Shown: positions 22,401 to 30,499 of the stretch, piece by piece | Layout of the letters: every line of letters starts with the position of its first letter | How positions within the stretch are numbered: the stretch's first letter is position 1 | DNA from: Deltaproteobacteria bacterium | GTDB taxonomy: Bacteria; Desulfobacterota; Syntrophobacteria; BM002 | DNA: 33,141 bases | Direction: 5' to 3' | Assembly: GCA_020353215.1 (NCBI GenBank) | Contig: CP070692.1 | Span: 352,933 to 386,073 of the forward strand | The notes under the pieces: generated by a model | Databases searched by the model: none | What the model was told of the DNA's origin: nothing | What the model saw: only the letters and a program-made list of their open reading frames with translations | Position numbers and translations under genes: made by a program

Positions 22401-24242
22401 TTAAATAATCCCGTGCAAGGGTTCGCCTGGACCACCCAGGGCGTCGACACTCTTTTCTATCTCAGGATCAGCTTCCAAGGGGGGAGCGTGGTACGTTTTC
22501 AACCGGGCGTCGATGATCAAAGATCCTCTGCATCCCCAATGCTTGCAATGAGTAAACGCACCGACTCCGTAAATATCGGTGGCTGGATCTGAACGGGTAA
22601 ACGTGACCCATAAGAAGTCGTCCCAGGACCTGGCAGTAAATTCCGCGTCGTCTGCCACCACAATCAGGGGGAATTCGGCAAGTCCCGTGGATCGTTCCAG
22701 AAAAACTCCCAGTTCTTGCATGAGTGGGTCATCTTCGTCCCTCCCTCGTTCATGGGAAGGGCCTTGGAGAACTACCACACCCGGTGCGAAAAGCAGCGGT
22801 CTACTGAAGCCGCTGGGCAGGGAGAAATCCGCCGGAAGTTCAGTGCCCAGCTCTCTCAGTTTTTCTCCAGCCACTGCCAGAACCAGCTTGGAACCTTGAT
22901 TCAAGCTGATGCCGGAATAGTCCAGAGTGTCCATTGTGGTGCGGGTAATAAAGTGCAGGTTTTTCTCCCAGTCTGCCCTTTCAAGTATGTGAGTGAAAAA
23001 ATGAGGTATATCATGGGTGCTCAACCCGGGATCGTCTTCCTTGGCACAAATAAGCACGTACTTGGCCAGTGAAGTCTGGCTGGTACCCAAAAGGGACAGT
23101 CCGCAGGTAATGATTTCCTGTGGTTCTCTGTTTTCAGCATAAGGCACGTAGCGTTCGCTGCCTACGGCTAAAAGAAGAGGATGCACCCCGGATGCATCCA
23201 CAGCACGGACTTCATGCACGCCACTAAACACAGTGGGTATCAGAGCTGCTGCGAGTTGCTGGATGAAGGTCCCGAAGACGGTGTCCTCCTGGGGCGGTCG
23301 GCCCACCGTGGTAAAGGGCCAGACAGCGTTCTCGCGATGATAAACTGTTTCCACCCTCAGCACCGGGAAATCGTGCACAAGGCTGTAGTAGCCCAAATGA
23401 TCTCCAAAAGGACCTTCGGGCAGTAGTTGTTTCGGTTCAATAGTTCCGGTGATACAAAAATCGGCCTCTGCGAGAATGGGAGGCCCGTTGGTTCTGGCAA
23501 TCATGGGTATCCTGTGTCCGCCAAGAACCCCGGCAAAGAAGATCTCGGCGATACCCTCCGGCAGAGGCATGATTGCGGCTATGGTCATTGCTGGCGGCCC
23601 TCCAATGAAGACATTGACCCTGAGGGGAACGTCCGCATGGATGGCTTGGGCATGGTGGTAACCAATACCCCGATGGATTTGGTAGTGCAGCCCGACTTCT
23701 TCGTTGGGTTTAAACTTCTGCCCCGAGAGCTGTACCCGGTACATGCCCAGATTGGAATGAGCGAATCCCGGCTTGTTAACGCTTTCAGTATAGACCTGAG
23801 GCAAGGTGACATAACCGCCCCCGTCCAGCGGCCATGATCTAAGTTGCGGCAGACTGACGATCTTGGTTTGTCCTGCGAGCACTGGACCTGTGCTCACATT
23901 CTTGGGCAGCGCATTCCAGAGGGCCTTGGGCACCCCTTTGAGCTCCCACGGACGTTTCAGCACTTCGAACGGATCCACCTTGAGTTTTACCAGTCGTTCT
24001 ATTGTCTTTATGGTGTCACGAAAGATAAACTGGTTTCTCTCAGAGGTGCCAAAGATATTCCCTGCCATTGGAAAGGAGCAGCCCTTCACATTGGTAAATA
24101 GCAGGGCCGGGCCCTGCGCCTGAAATACACGACGCTGTATCGCCCCAATCTCAAGGTTCGGATCAACCTCCCGGGAAATACGAATCAACTCCCTACGCGA
24201 CTCTAATTCTGCAAGGCATTGGGCGAGGTTTCGATAACCCAT
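22401..24242 (-). CDS. UbiD-family decarboxylase
   Basis: A 613-residue member of the UbiD (de)carboxylases, which use prenylated FMN to add or remove carboxyl groups on aromatic or unsaturated acids. Typical segments are the N-terminal LAELESRRELIRISREVDP, RVNVFIGGPPAM, the active-site block PEGPFGDHLGYYS with the conserved glutamate, and the later VDASGVHPLLLAVG. Length is somewhat above the ~490 of E. coli UbiD, as in anaerobic aromatic-acid decarboxylases. ATG 24242 has GGAGA eight bases upstream; a start at 24299 lacks one. No UbiX is in the window, so the cofactor must come from elsewhere. The substrate cannot be read from sequence. Confidence 0.9.
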   Translation of the reverse strand: MGYRNLAQCLAELESRRELIRISREVDPNLEIGAIQRRVFQAQGPALLFTNVKGCSFPMAGNIFGTSERNQFIFRDTIKTIERLVKLKVDPFEVLKRPWELKGVPKALWNALPKNVSTGPVLAGQTKIVSLPQLRSWPLDGGGYVTLPQVYTESVNKPGFAHSNLGMYRVQLSGQKFKPNEEVGLHYQIHRGIGYHHAQAIHADVPLRVNVFIGGPPAMTIAAIMPLPEGIAEIFFAGVLGGHRIPMIARTNGPPILAEADFCITGTIEPKQLLPEGPFGDHLGYYSLVHDFPVLRVETVYHRENAVWPFTTVGRPPQEDTVFGTFIQQLAAALIPTVFSGVHEVRAVDASGVHPLLLAVGSERYVPYAENREPQEIITCGLSLLGTSQTSLAKYVLICAKEDDPGLSTHDIPHFFTHILERADWEKNLHFITRTTMDTLDYSGISLNQGSKLVLAVAGEKLRELGTELPADFSLPSGFSRPLLFAPGVVVLQGPSHERGRDEDDPLMQELGVFLERSTGLAEFPLIVVADDAEFTARSWDDFLWVTFTRSDPATDIYGVGAFTHCKHWGCRGSLIIDARLKTYHAPPLEADPEIEKSVDALGGPGEPLHGII

Positions 24243-24299
24243 TTCTTTGCTCTCCTTTGTACTTTTTCCCTTAGGCCGGTTCCGGTATTCCATGAACAT

Positions 24300-24908
24300 T
24301 TTATTTCGCGAGAAACTACAATAATGGTCTTACCCCTTTTTTGCATAAGATTCCATAGGGTATTGAGAGTCCATAAGGACACAATTCTTGACCCAGACCA
24401 GCGAACACAGTCCCAGTCCCCATTTAGCGGGACTCCTAGAAGCTTCAGAAGCGGAACTGGATGGTAGTAGCGAGCTAGGTGAGTTGGTGTAGGCCAAGAT
24501 CCGGTTTTGGGCGAGGGCTTGGGGTGGAGGCTCCGGGAATCCGGATCCTAACTTGTTCCTTGCTTACCCTTGTCGTTTTCAAATGTTACGGATGATCATA
24601 GAGGTTGAAACACATGTGGGGAATCCGTTGACTAAGTAATTGAACTCAAGTTGGTTTCATCAAGATCACGCCAATGGTAGTCTTTGTGGTGAAGGTCGCC
24701 TGGAACTAGCCTCCGGCGGGGTTAGATGGGACAGCGCAAAGGTGTTGAATTGTTTAGATCCAGTACGGTCATTCCTGGTCTACTAAACTGTGCCCTCAAC
24801 AAACGACATGTTATCTGTGTACGATTTCCAAACACACGTATCAGCTTGGACCCTTTGAACAGTATAGTCGCGCCAATCAACGAAACCAGGTCCACTAGCC
24901 CGAATTCT
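24300..24908. other. Intergenic stretch with no recognised gene
   Basis: About 600 bases between UbiD and LarE, both on the minus strand. The short open frames on either strand show no motif, ribosome site or codon bias. A small inverted repeat (AGTCCC...GGGACT, around 24411-24432) is the only structure noticed. Confidence 0.55.
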
Positions 24909-25742
24909 TCACTTTACCCTTAATTGCTCGGTGGTTAGCGTTTCGTTCATGCTGCCTGTGCGATATCCTTCCAGATCCAGAGCAACGTATTTGTACCCCA
25001 GGGATTTGAAGTGGACGATGATTTTCTCACGGAGGTTGTCTTCCCAGAGGAGAGCCAACTCTTTTTTCCCTAGCTCTATGCGCGCCATGGTATCGTGGTG
25101 ACGTACTCTAAATTCTCGCATCCCCGATTTCCAGAGAAAACCTTCGGCAGCTTCAATTTGCCGCAGGTCTTCCCTAGTTATTTTAGTGTGATAAGGGAAA
25201 CGGCTGGACAAGCAAGCAAAGGACGGTTTGTCCCAGGTTGGTAGGTCGAGCATCTTAGAAAGTGTACGAATCTCCTCTTTGCCCAATCCTGTCTCTTCCA
25301 AAGGGCTGCGGACGCCAAGTTCACTTGCAGCCTTGCGCCCGGGTCTGAAATCCCCGACATCGTCTCCATTGCTTCCATCGAAGACCCAGGAAATGTCGCG
25401 ATCAATCGCTATTTGGTTCAGCTTTGAAAAGAGTTCGGTTTTGCACAAAAAACACCTGTTGGGCGGATTGTCTTTAAATCCTGGGACCTCCAGTTCCATC
25501 GAGTCGATAATCAGGTGTTCCGCACCAAGAAGACGAGCCAGGGATACGGCTTCCTGCAACTCACGATCTGGAAAGGTTTCGGAACGCGCGGTCACCGCCA
25601 GAGCATTCTTCCCCAAGAGGTCCACGCATACTCTCAAGAGAAAGGTGCTGTCCACCCCCCCTGAAAAGGCAATGACTGCACTTGCCGACTCAGCAATGAT
25701 GTGGCGAAGGCGATCGTATTTCTGCTGAAGCATCTTCTGCAT
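24909..25742 (-). CDS. larE: LarE-type ATP-dependent sulfur transferase
   Basis: A 277-residue PP-loop enzyme. SGGVDS (27-32) is the ATP-pyrophosphatase loop that adenylates the substrate. LarE inserts sulfur into a pyridinium dicarboxylate to build the nickel-pincer cofactor of lactate racemase. The family's sulfur-donating cysteine is in KPSFACLSSRFPY (Cys177). Two additional cysteines form CFLC (97/100), giving C-x2-C-x76-C, the arrangement of LarE proteins reported to hold a [4Fe-4S] cluster instead of sacrificing their own cysteine. ATG 25742 has GGAG eight bases upstream; an earlier start at 25775 has no site. LarB and LarC are not in the window. The PP-loop family has other members, but the C-terminal region fits LarE. 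Confidence 0.88.
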   Translation of the reverse strand: MQKMLQQKYDRLRHIIAESASAVIAFSGGVDSTFLLRVCVDLLGKNALAVTARSETFPDRELQEAVSLARLLGAEHLIIDSMELEVPGFKDNPPNRCFLCKTELFSKLNQIAIDRDISWVFDGSNGDDVGDFRPGRKAASELGVRSPLEETGLGKEEIRTLSKMLDLPTWDKPSFACLSSRFPYHTKITREDLRQIEAAEGFLWKSGMREFRVRHHDTMARIELGKKELALLWEDNLREKIIVHFKSLGYKYVALDLEGYRTGSMNETLTTEQLRVK

Positions 25743-25879
25743 CAATTCACTCCGATCATTAAGCCCAACTCCCACGTGTGGGCCTGGTCAGAAATTAGTG
25801 GTTCGGCTTGGGAGTATATCATGGAACAATTTAAGCCTTGAAATCTGAATGCAACGAAAGGCTTCAATCCCTGGAGTAA

Positions 25880-26110
25880 GCGAAAATAAACTGCCGATTA
25901 TTCGGGGATTTCTCCAGTGATGGTCGGGAGATGATCGGTCAGCTCCGGGACAACCTGTACGATCTATCCCCAGACCATAAGAGGATAGTCATCCAATCCA
26001 TGGCAGCCGGCAAGATCAGACTGCCATGGAGCAACGTGTTTGAATCCTCGGACAACCTTAAGGAGTTTGCAGTTGTCCCATTTAGACTCACCCTCAACCA
26101 ACCATCCTAA
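25880..26110 (+). pseudogene. Short unidentified coding remnant
   Basis: The plus strand is open for 76 codons and ends with TAA at 26108. It reads like real protein: GQLRDNLYDLSPDHKRIVIQ, AGKIRLPWSNVFESSDNLKE, then FAVVPFRLTLNQPS. The first in-frame ATG (25931) has no spaced ribosome site. The composition (amphipathic start, tidy C-terminus) suggests the last part of a larger gene rather than chance. I do not recognise the family. Confidence 0.4.
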
Positions 26111-26181
26111 AACGGTTTATCTCGGAAGGTAAGTTGGCGTTATTAGAAAAAGATTCTAGTGACCATCCTGGGGCTCAGAAA

Positions 26182-26589
26182 TTAGAAGATGATCTGCACT
26201 GCTTCATAAGGACAGGTGGGCAGACACAGTTCGCAAGCGATACACTTGTCCTCGTTAAAAGAAACCCGCATTTGTTCTCTTTCCACCGAAAGTGCCCCTG
26301 TGGGGCAGATGGACGTGCAGGCGGTGCATTCGATGCAACGCTCTTCGCTCCATTGAACGTTCTGGGCCAGAGGTTTGACCTCCACCCCAAGATCGGATGC
26401 GTACTTGAGGCCTGCGTCCAGATTCTTCTTACTGCCACTGACTTCAACCACCAGTCTACCCCGTTCCCTGGGCGTAACCCGGGCCCTGAGAATGTTCACC
26501 TTTAGCTTATGATCTGTTATCAGCTGGTAGGTAAGGGGCTGTTCGATCAAATTTGGTGGGAAATTGAACACAAGTCGTTTTGTTGCCAT
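26182..26589 (-). CDS. NIL-domain ferredoxin, partner of DUF39 homocysteine synthase
   Basis: A 135-residue protein with an N-terminal NIL domain (about 1-75; a small ACT-like fold) and two [4Fe-4S] clusters: Cys85/88/91/95 and Cys116/119/122/126, each ending in CP. In methanogens and many anaerobes this protein is encoded beside a DUF39 protein, and the pair converts aspartate semialdehyde and sulfide to homocysteine; the ferredoxin half supplies electrons. GGAGG lies upstream of the ATG, and the DUF39 gene ends 90 bases before it on the same strand. The function here rests on that known pairing. Confidence 0.92.
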   Translation of the reverse strand: MATKRLVFNFPPNLIEQPLTYQLITDHKLKVNILRARVTPRERGRLVVEVSGSKKNLDAGLKYASDLGVEVKPLAQNVQWSEERCIECTACTSICPTGALSVEREQMRVSFNEDKCIACELCLPTCPYEAVQIIF

Positions 26590-26679
26590 TGGATGCCTCC
26601 AAAGTGAATGCAGGTTGGGAAACCATATGTTCCGGTCGTTATTTCAGGTCAACTGTTCAGCAGTATTTCAGTATTGCAT

Positions 26680-27909
26680 CTAGTTCACTGCCACCTTATT
26701 GTTGTTGACAATTGGCCTTTCATTCAGGGGTTTGAACTGAACTCCTGAATCCGCCGAAGGCAGCGGCGCCACCGGCTCACTCAGGAGGAAAGAACCGGTC
26801 TCAACCCAATCCTTGAGAATTCCGGCGACCTCCCTGGCGCGAGCATAGGAAGAAAGCCCGGCAGTGGGTATTTCTTTGCCGTTAACCGTAACGGAACCTG
26901 ACTTGAGCTGGGCGTAGCTGACCTCACCGAGGCTGCCGGGAACACACTTCGGATAGGCTTCGCTGTAATCCACCACCTGGGCGACGATGTCTGCGTCCGT
27001 GACTGTGGTGAAGCGCAGTGTTTCCTCGTCCAGAATGGGGATGGGGATACCGATCCCCACGGCAAGGGTGACGCCGTAGCCAACAAAAGAGGCGCCCCGA
27101 AGCCAGCGATTGCTCATCTGTTTCAAATCGCCCATCAGTGCAAGGGTCCCGGCGCCCATACGAGGAACACCTTGCTCGGTTCGTGGTACTGAGGGATTGT
27201 GTTGGGTGCCCCTTTCCACTACGTAACCAATGCCGCCGCCAAGAAAGATACGGGTTCCCACTCCAATGGTGCGGTAAAAGGGATCGTTGAGCAGCGGGCT
27301 GAGCTGGCCAGCACTGCAGTAGGTTGCGTTTCGCAGTTCAGGGTGAAGTACGCCCATGTAAGTGTGTATAATACGGTCTGATAAATTCACCGCCACATTA
27401 TAGTTCTGGTACGCATTACGCGTATTGAACAGCACGGCTTCGTTCATATCCTCGAGTCTGATCCAGGTCTCGAGCTTGCGGCGGGGATAACAGTCGGTGC
27501 CGTAAGCCCGGGCCACCAGCCTCACGTCTTTGCCTGCCACCAGATCTTCAATCAAGTGGCCACCGCCGTAGGGAAATTTCCCCGGATAGATTTTATTTCT
27601 TGGATCGTCGTCAGGAATTGCTGTGGCCCCAACCAGAAAATCCACCGCAGCAAAGCCGGTATATACTGGCACATCGTTCAGGGTAACCTGTCCACCGCCC
27701 AACTTGATTCGGGGGTTGGCATGACCAGGATTGAAGTAAGCTCCGGATGAGCACATTGGGGCGAAGGTGCCGGTGGTAACCAGATCCACCTCGGCTGCGG
27801 CTTTCTTTACGCCCTTCTTCTTGACAACGTCAATTATCTCTTCTGCGGTATAGACAACCGCCTTTCCTTTCTTAATCTTCTCATTGATTTCTTGGATGGT
27901 CTTTGCCAT
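26680..27909 (-). CDS. DUF39 homocysteine biosynthesis protein (aspartate semialdehyde sulfurtransferase)
   Basis: A 409-residue DUF39 (HcyS-type) protein. The N-terminal TIQEINEKIKKGKAVVYTAEE, the TTGTFAPMCSSGAYFN segment (about 46-61) with a conserved cysteine, and GTRIFLGGGIGYVVERGTQH are family hallmarks. It is thought to take sulfide and aspartate semialdehyde to homocysteine, replacing the usual MetA/MetX-MetB/MetY route. AGGAGG precedes the ATG. It forms an operon with the NIL-ferredoxin at 26182. The upstream leader contains a 20-codon cysteine-rich frame (27936-27998), so expression may respond to cysteine supply. CysK lies just upstream on the same strand. Confidence 0.92.
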   Translation of the reverse strand: MAKTIQEINEKIKKGKAVVYTAEEIIDVVKKKGVKKAAAEVDLVTTGTFAPMCSSGAYFNPGHANPRIKLGGGQVTLNDVPVYTGFAAVDFLVGATAIPDDDPRNKIYPGKFPYGGGHLIEDLVAGKDVRLVARAYGTDCYPRRKLETWIRLEDMNEAVLFNTRNAYQNYNVAVNLSDRIIHTYMGVLHPELRNATYCSAGQLSPLLNDPFYRTIGVGTRIFLGGGIGYVVERGTQHNPSVPRTEQGVPRMGAGTLALMGDLKQMSNRWLRGASFVGYGVTLAVGIGIPIPILDEETLRFTTVTDADIVAQVVDYSEAYPKCVPGSLGEVSYAQLKSGSVTVNGKEIPTAGLSSYARAREVAGILKDWVETGSFLLSEPVAPLPSADSGVQFKPLNERPIVNNNKVAVN

Positions 27910-27935
27910 GAAATTCCTCCTTTGTTCTCTCCCAC

Positions 27936-27998
27936 TTAATTGGTCTCACAACTCCTCGAACAGCAGACAGACCCCTCTCGGGGCAAGCCATTATCCAT
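27936..27998 (-). CDS. Cysteine-rich leader peptide upstream of DUF39 (putative attenuator uORF)
   Basis: ATG 27998 opens a 20-codon frame ending at TAA 27936-27938. Three of its 20 residues are cysteine, in VCCSRSC near the 3' end. It lies 26 bases before the DUF39 start, preceded at 28007-28019 by GAAAGGGGGTGGT, whose GGGGGTG can pair with the ribosomal anti-Shine-Dalgarno. Its first half contains a CCCC-gaga-GGGG hairpin. A ribosome stalled at the Cys codons during cysteine starvation would sit just before the DUF39 ribosome site. Chance is possible for so short a frame, but a second such frame precedes cysE behind the same 13 bases. Confidence 0.6.
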   Translation of the reverse strand: MDNGLPREGSVCCSRSCETN

Positions 27999-28006
27999 AA
28001 CACAAG

Positions 28007-28019
28007 ACCACCCCCTTTC
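28007..28019 (-). promoter_or_regulatory. Shared 13-base leader element (copy 2)
   Basis: GAAAGGGGGTGGT on the minus strand, identical to 30272-30284. It ends eight bases before the ATG of the DUF39 leader peptide and probably serves as its ribosome-binding site. Confidence 0.55.
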
Positions 28020-28036
28020 GTCGTGTAAGGTGGAAT

Positions 28037-28080
28037 GTAAGCAGTCAGCAGCAAACAGTAGAAACTGCTCAGTGCTCACC
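28037..28080 (+). repeat. Weak micro-repeat between CysK and DUF39
   Basis: GTAAGCAGTCAGCAGCAAACAG and related units resemble the repeats at 3316 and 20205. It lies between the CysK stop and the DUF39 leader. Confidence 0.45.
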
Positions 28081-28091
28081 CAAATACTGGC

Positions 28092-29006
28092 TCACTGCCA
28101 CGTACTGATGTACCTTTCACCTGTACTGGGCAGCACCACGACTACTGTTTTCCCGCGGTTCTCGTCCCGTTGGGCGACCCGAAGGGCTGCCCAGACAGCA
28201 GCGCCACTGGAGATTCCGGCGAGAATCCCTTCCTCTCTGGCCAACCGGGCCGCTGTCTCTTCTGCATCCTGTGTTTGAACCTGGATAATCTCATCCACTA
28301 ATTCCAGCCGTAGCACGGCCGGCACAAACCCGGCCCCGATTCCCTGGATTTTGTGAGGTCCAGGTTGGCCGCCGGAAAGCACCGGTGAGTCGGCTGGCTC
28401 CACAGCAATGGCCTTGAAAGACGGCTTTTTGGGCTTAATGACTTCGGCAACGCCGGTAATGGTACCACCGGTTCCAACCCCGGCTACGAGGATGTCCACG
28501 CCCCCATCGGTGCCATCCCAGATCTCCAGCGCTGTAGTCTCCCGATGCACTTGAGGGTTGGCCGGATTGGCAAACTGGTCCGGTAGATGAGCTCCAGGGG
28601 AGGCGGCCAGCAGTTCTTCCGCCTTGCGGATCGCTCCCTTCATACCCTCGGTCCCAGGGGTGAGCACCAGTTCTGCGCCCAATCGCGTCAGGAGCTTACG
28701 CCTTTCCACGCTCATGGTTTCGGGCATGGTCAAAATCAGCCGATAGCCTTTACTGGCCGCCACCATAGCAAGGGCGATGCCAGTGTTGCCGCTTGTGGGC
28801 TCGATGATAGTTCCTCCGGGCTCCAACTTGCCAGCAACCTCGGCTGCTTCAATCATGCTCCGACCGATTCGGTCTTTTACGCTCCCCAGAGGATTGAAAA
28901 ACTCCAGTTTCGCCAGAATCTGCACACCGGAACCGCCAGCCTTATTCTTTAAACGAACCATGGGAGTGTTCCCAATGGTATAGCGGATATCTGTGTTGAT
29001 ATTCAT
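28092..29006 (-). CDS. cysK: Cysteine synthase A (O-acetylserine sulfhydrylase)
   Basis: A 304-residue PLP enzyme that makes cysteine from O-acetylserine and sulfide. Lys44 in [11 protein letters not shown] binds PLP; PTSGNTG (70-76) is the substrate loop; [18 protein letters not shown] binds the phosphate of PLP. Length and motifs are standard for the CysK/CysM fold; the split between CysK and CysM is not certain, but the neighbouring cysE favours CysK. GAGGTGA lies just before the ATG. The CysE gene ends six bases upstream, so the two form one operon, making a complete serine-to-cysteine route. Confidence 0.95.
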   Translation of the reverse strand: MNINTDIRYTIGNTPMVRLKNKAGGSGVQILAKLEFFNPLGSVKDRIGRSMIEAAEVAGKLEPGGTIIEPTSGNTGIALAMVAASKGYRLILTMPETMSVERRKLLTRLGAELVLTPGTEGMKGAIRKAEELLAASPGAHLPDQFANPANPQVHRETTALEIWDGTDGGVDILVAGVGTGGTITGVAEVIKPKKPSFKAIAVEPADSPVLSGGQPGPHKIQGIGAGFVPAVLRLELVDEIIQVQTQDAEETAARLAREEGILAGISSGAAVWAALRVAQRDENRGKTVVVVLPSTGERYISTWQ

Positions 29007-29012
29007 AAGCGC

Positions 29013-30002
29013 TCACCTCGCCTTCACTTCGGGTTCCGCCTTCTTGTAGATCAGTTTAGGCGGGGCCAAAAAGACCTTGGTATCTGGAGGCACAGAGCGG
29101 GTAATCCAAACACTTCCACCTATAACTGAACCAGCACCGATTACAGTCTCACCACCCAGTATTGTTGCACCGGCATAAATAGTCACATCGTCTTCGATGG
29201 TGGGATGCCGTTTGGCATACCGCAGTTGTTCCACCTCTTCTTTGGGAAGGGAGAGGGCACCCAGGGTCACTCCCTGATAGATCCGCACCCGCTCGCCAAT
29301 GGTAGTGGTTTCCCCTATGACCACTCCGGTGCCATGGTCAATGAAGAAACTGGAATCAATGTCGGCCCCTGGATGGATATCGATTCCGGTGACACTATGG
29401 GCGTACTCTGACATCATCCGCGGCAGCAAAGGTATCTCTTGCGACCAGAGTTGGTGAGCGATCCGGTGTATGGTAATTGCCATTACTCCCGGGTAACTGA
29501 GTACCACCTCATCGATGGTCTTGGCGGCTGGATCCCCGTCGTAGGCAGCCTGAACGTCAGTGGTCAGAATCTTCCGCAATTCCGGCAAATGCTCCAGAAA
29601 CCGGACAGCTTCGCGCTGGCCACGTTCTTGACAATGGGTGCATACCAACATATAGCGCTGGCAATCGTGTCGAATGCTAAGGGCAATGTCTTCAGAGAGA
29701 ATCTCGAAGAGCCGGTTCACCTCAGTACCGACAAAGTATTTCAACTGATTGGAGTCGAGCGGCTGACCGTTGTTGAAATATCCGGGATAGAGCAAACGTC
29801 TGGTTCGCTGAATGATTTCCACAGTGTTTTCCATTGATGGTATGATCTCTGCGTCCACATGAGCGAACAAGCCGGGATCTCGACTCGAGGCAACCAATTC
29901 GTCGATGACAGCAGGAAGCTGATCGCGAATCTGAGTAGTGGTTTCGAAGGCTAAACGGCAGGCCTCTGTTTCCTTATTATAAGACTGGTGTGCTGAGCTC
30001 AT
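29013..30002 (-). CDS. cysE: Serine O-acetyltransferase
   Basis: A 329-residue CysE/EpsC-type enzyme that transfers acetyl from acetyl-CoA to serine. The C-terminal left-handed beta-helix has the hexapeptide pattern and the catalytic histidine in [15 protein letters not shown] (His223), with IDIHPGADI just before. The first ~165 residues form a longer helical N-terminal domain, as in the plant/anaerobe-type enzymes (about 310-330 residues). ATG 30002 is chosen because AGGAAG lies upstream and residues before it, though open to 30188, do not fit the family. It is the first gene of cysE-cysK and is preceded by a strong promoter, a ~300-base leader and a cysteine-rich upstream frame. Confidence 0.93.
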   Translation of the reverse strand: MSSAHQSYNKETEACRLAFETTTQIRDQLPAVIDELVASSRDPGLFAHVDAEIIPSMENTVEIIQRTRRLLYPGYFNNGQPLDSNQLKYFVGTEVNRLFEILSEDIALSIRHDCQRYMLVCTHCQERGQREAVRFLEHLPELRKILTTDVQAAYDGDPAAKTIDEVVLSYPGVMAITIHRIAHQLWSQEIPLLPRMMSEYAHSVTGIDIHPGADIDSSFFIDHGTGVVIGETTTIGERVRIYQGVTLGALSLPKEEVEQLRYAKRHPTIEDDVTIYAGATILGGETVIGAGSVIGGSVWITRSVPPDTKVFLAPPKLIYKKAEPEVKAR

Positions 30003-30020
30003 GGCTTCCTTCCATTCCCT

Positions 30021-30050
30021 GCAGGCGCATAAGATAGCACGCCTGCGCCT
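30021..30050 (-). promoter_or_regulatory. Mutually exclusive hairpins just before cysE
   Basis: GCAGGCG/CGCCTGC (30040-30046 with 30021-30027) and AGGCGCA/TGCGCCT (30044-30050 with 30023-30029) are alternative seven-pair stems using overlapping bases. They lie between the leader peptide and the cysE ribosome site. Such competing folds are typical of attenuators, but no T-run follows, so control would be of translation. Confidence 0.45.
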
Positions 30051-30112
30051 ATGCGTCTGCGCTGATGTTGGTCCTGATTCCTGTAGGAACTTGACAAGAC
30101 AGGCGGCGGGTA

Positions 30113-30262
30113 TTAGGCGGCGGGCGGGTCGGAGGCTGGTGATCGCAAGGGCGGTGAACCGGTTCTTCTGGCCATCGGACGCAACCATCGGCCGTAGCCG
30201 CTATCCCCGTCGGTTAGGTAGACACGACAACAACAGCCCATGTCGTCCTCGCACATGACCAT
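30113..30262 (-). CDS. Polycysteine leader peptide upstream of cysE (putative attenuator uORF)
   Basis: A 49-codon frame ending at TAA 30113-30115. It begins [15 protein letters not shown], with three consecutive TGT codons (30227-30235) after an earlier TGC. It sits behind GAAAGGGGGTGGT (30272-30284), nine bases before the ATG; an in-frame GTG at 30268 is an alternative start. The frame lies 110 bases before cysE within a ~300-base leader of a strong promoter. Polycysteine upstream frames acting as cysteine-responsive attenuators are known in mycobacteria; I know of no such case in this lineage. Low cysteine would stall ribosomes at the Cys triplet and refold the leader. Confidence 0.65.
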   Translation of the reverse strand: MVMCEDDMGCCCRVYLTDGDSGYGRWLRPMARRTGSPPLRSPASDPPAA

Positions 30263-30271
30263 ATCCACGTC

Positions 30272-30284
30272 ACCACCCCCTTTC
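30272..30284 (-). promoter_or_regulatory. Shared 13-base leader element (copy 1)
   Basis: GAAAGGGGGTGGT on the minus strand, exactly as at 28007-28019. It probably acts as ribosome-binding site of the polycysteine leader peptide. Confidence 0.55.
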
Positions 30285-30313
30285 ATTATCATATTCGTTC
30301 AGTAGAGTAATGT

Positions 30314-30341
30314 AGTATAACACCAAAAAGCATGATGTCAA
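30314..30341 (-). promoter_or_regulatory. Sigma-70 promoter for cysE-cysK
   Basis: On the minus strand TTGACA (30336-30341), 16 bases, then TATACT (30314-30319). Both hexamers are near perfect. Transcription would start near 30307, about 305 bases before cysE and about 45 bases before the leader peptide. Confidence 0.8.
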
Positions 30342-30499
30342 GTCAAGGTTTCTTTCCAGGATTTTCCCCAAAAAGGACATGGGCCCGGGCAGAGGGGCAG
30401 GCTGCTCCACAACGAGCAATTTTGCGCCATTTTATGGCAATGTCCCGGTTAAGAAAGTGCCAAATCTTCATGCAGGCGTTAGCCGGGCTGAGATAGGCA

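Noticed and set aside
30003-30188. Longer CysE N-terminus starting at 30188
   Set aside because: The extra 62 residues do not resemble the family, and they overlap the polycysteine leader frame and hairpins; ATG 30002 has a ribosome site.
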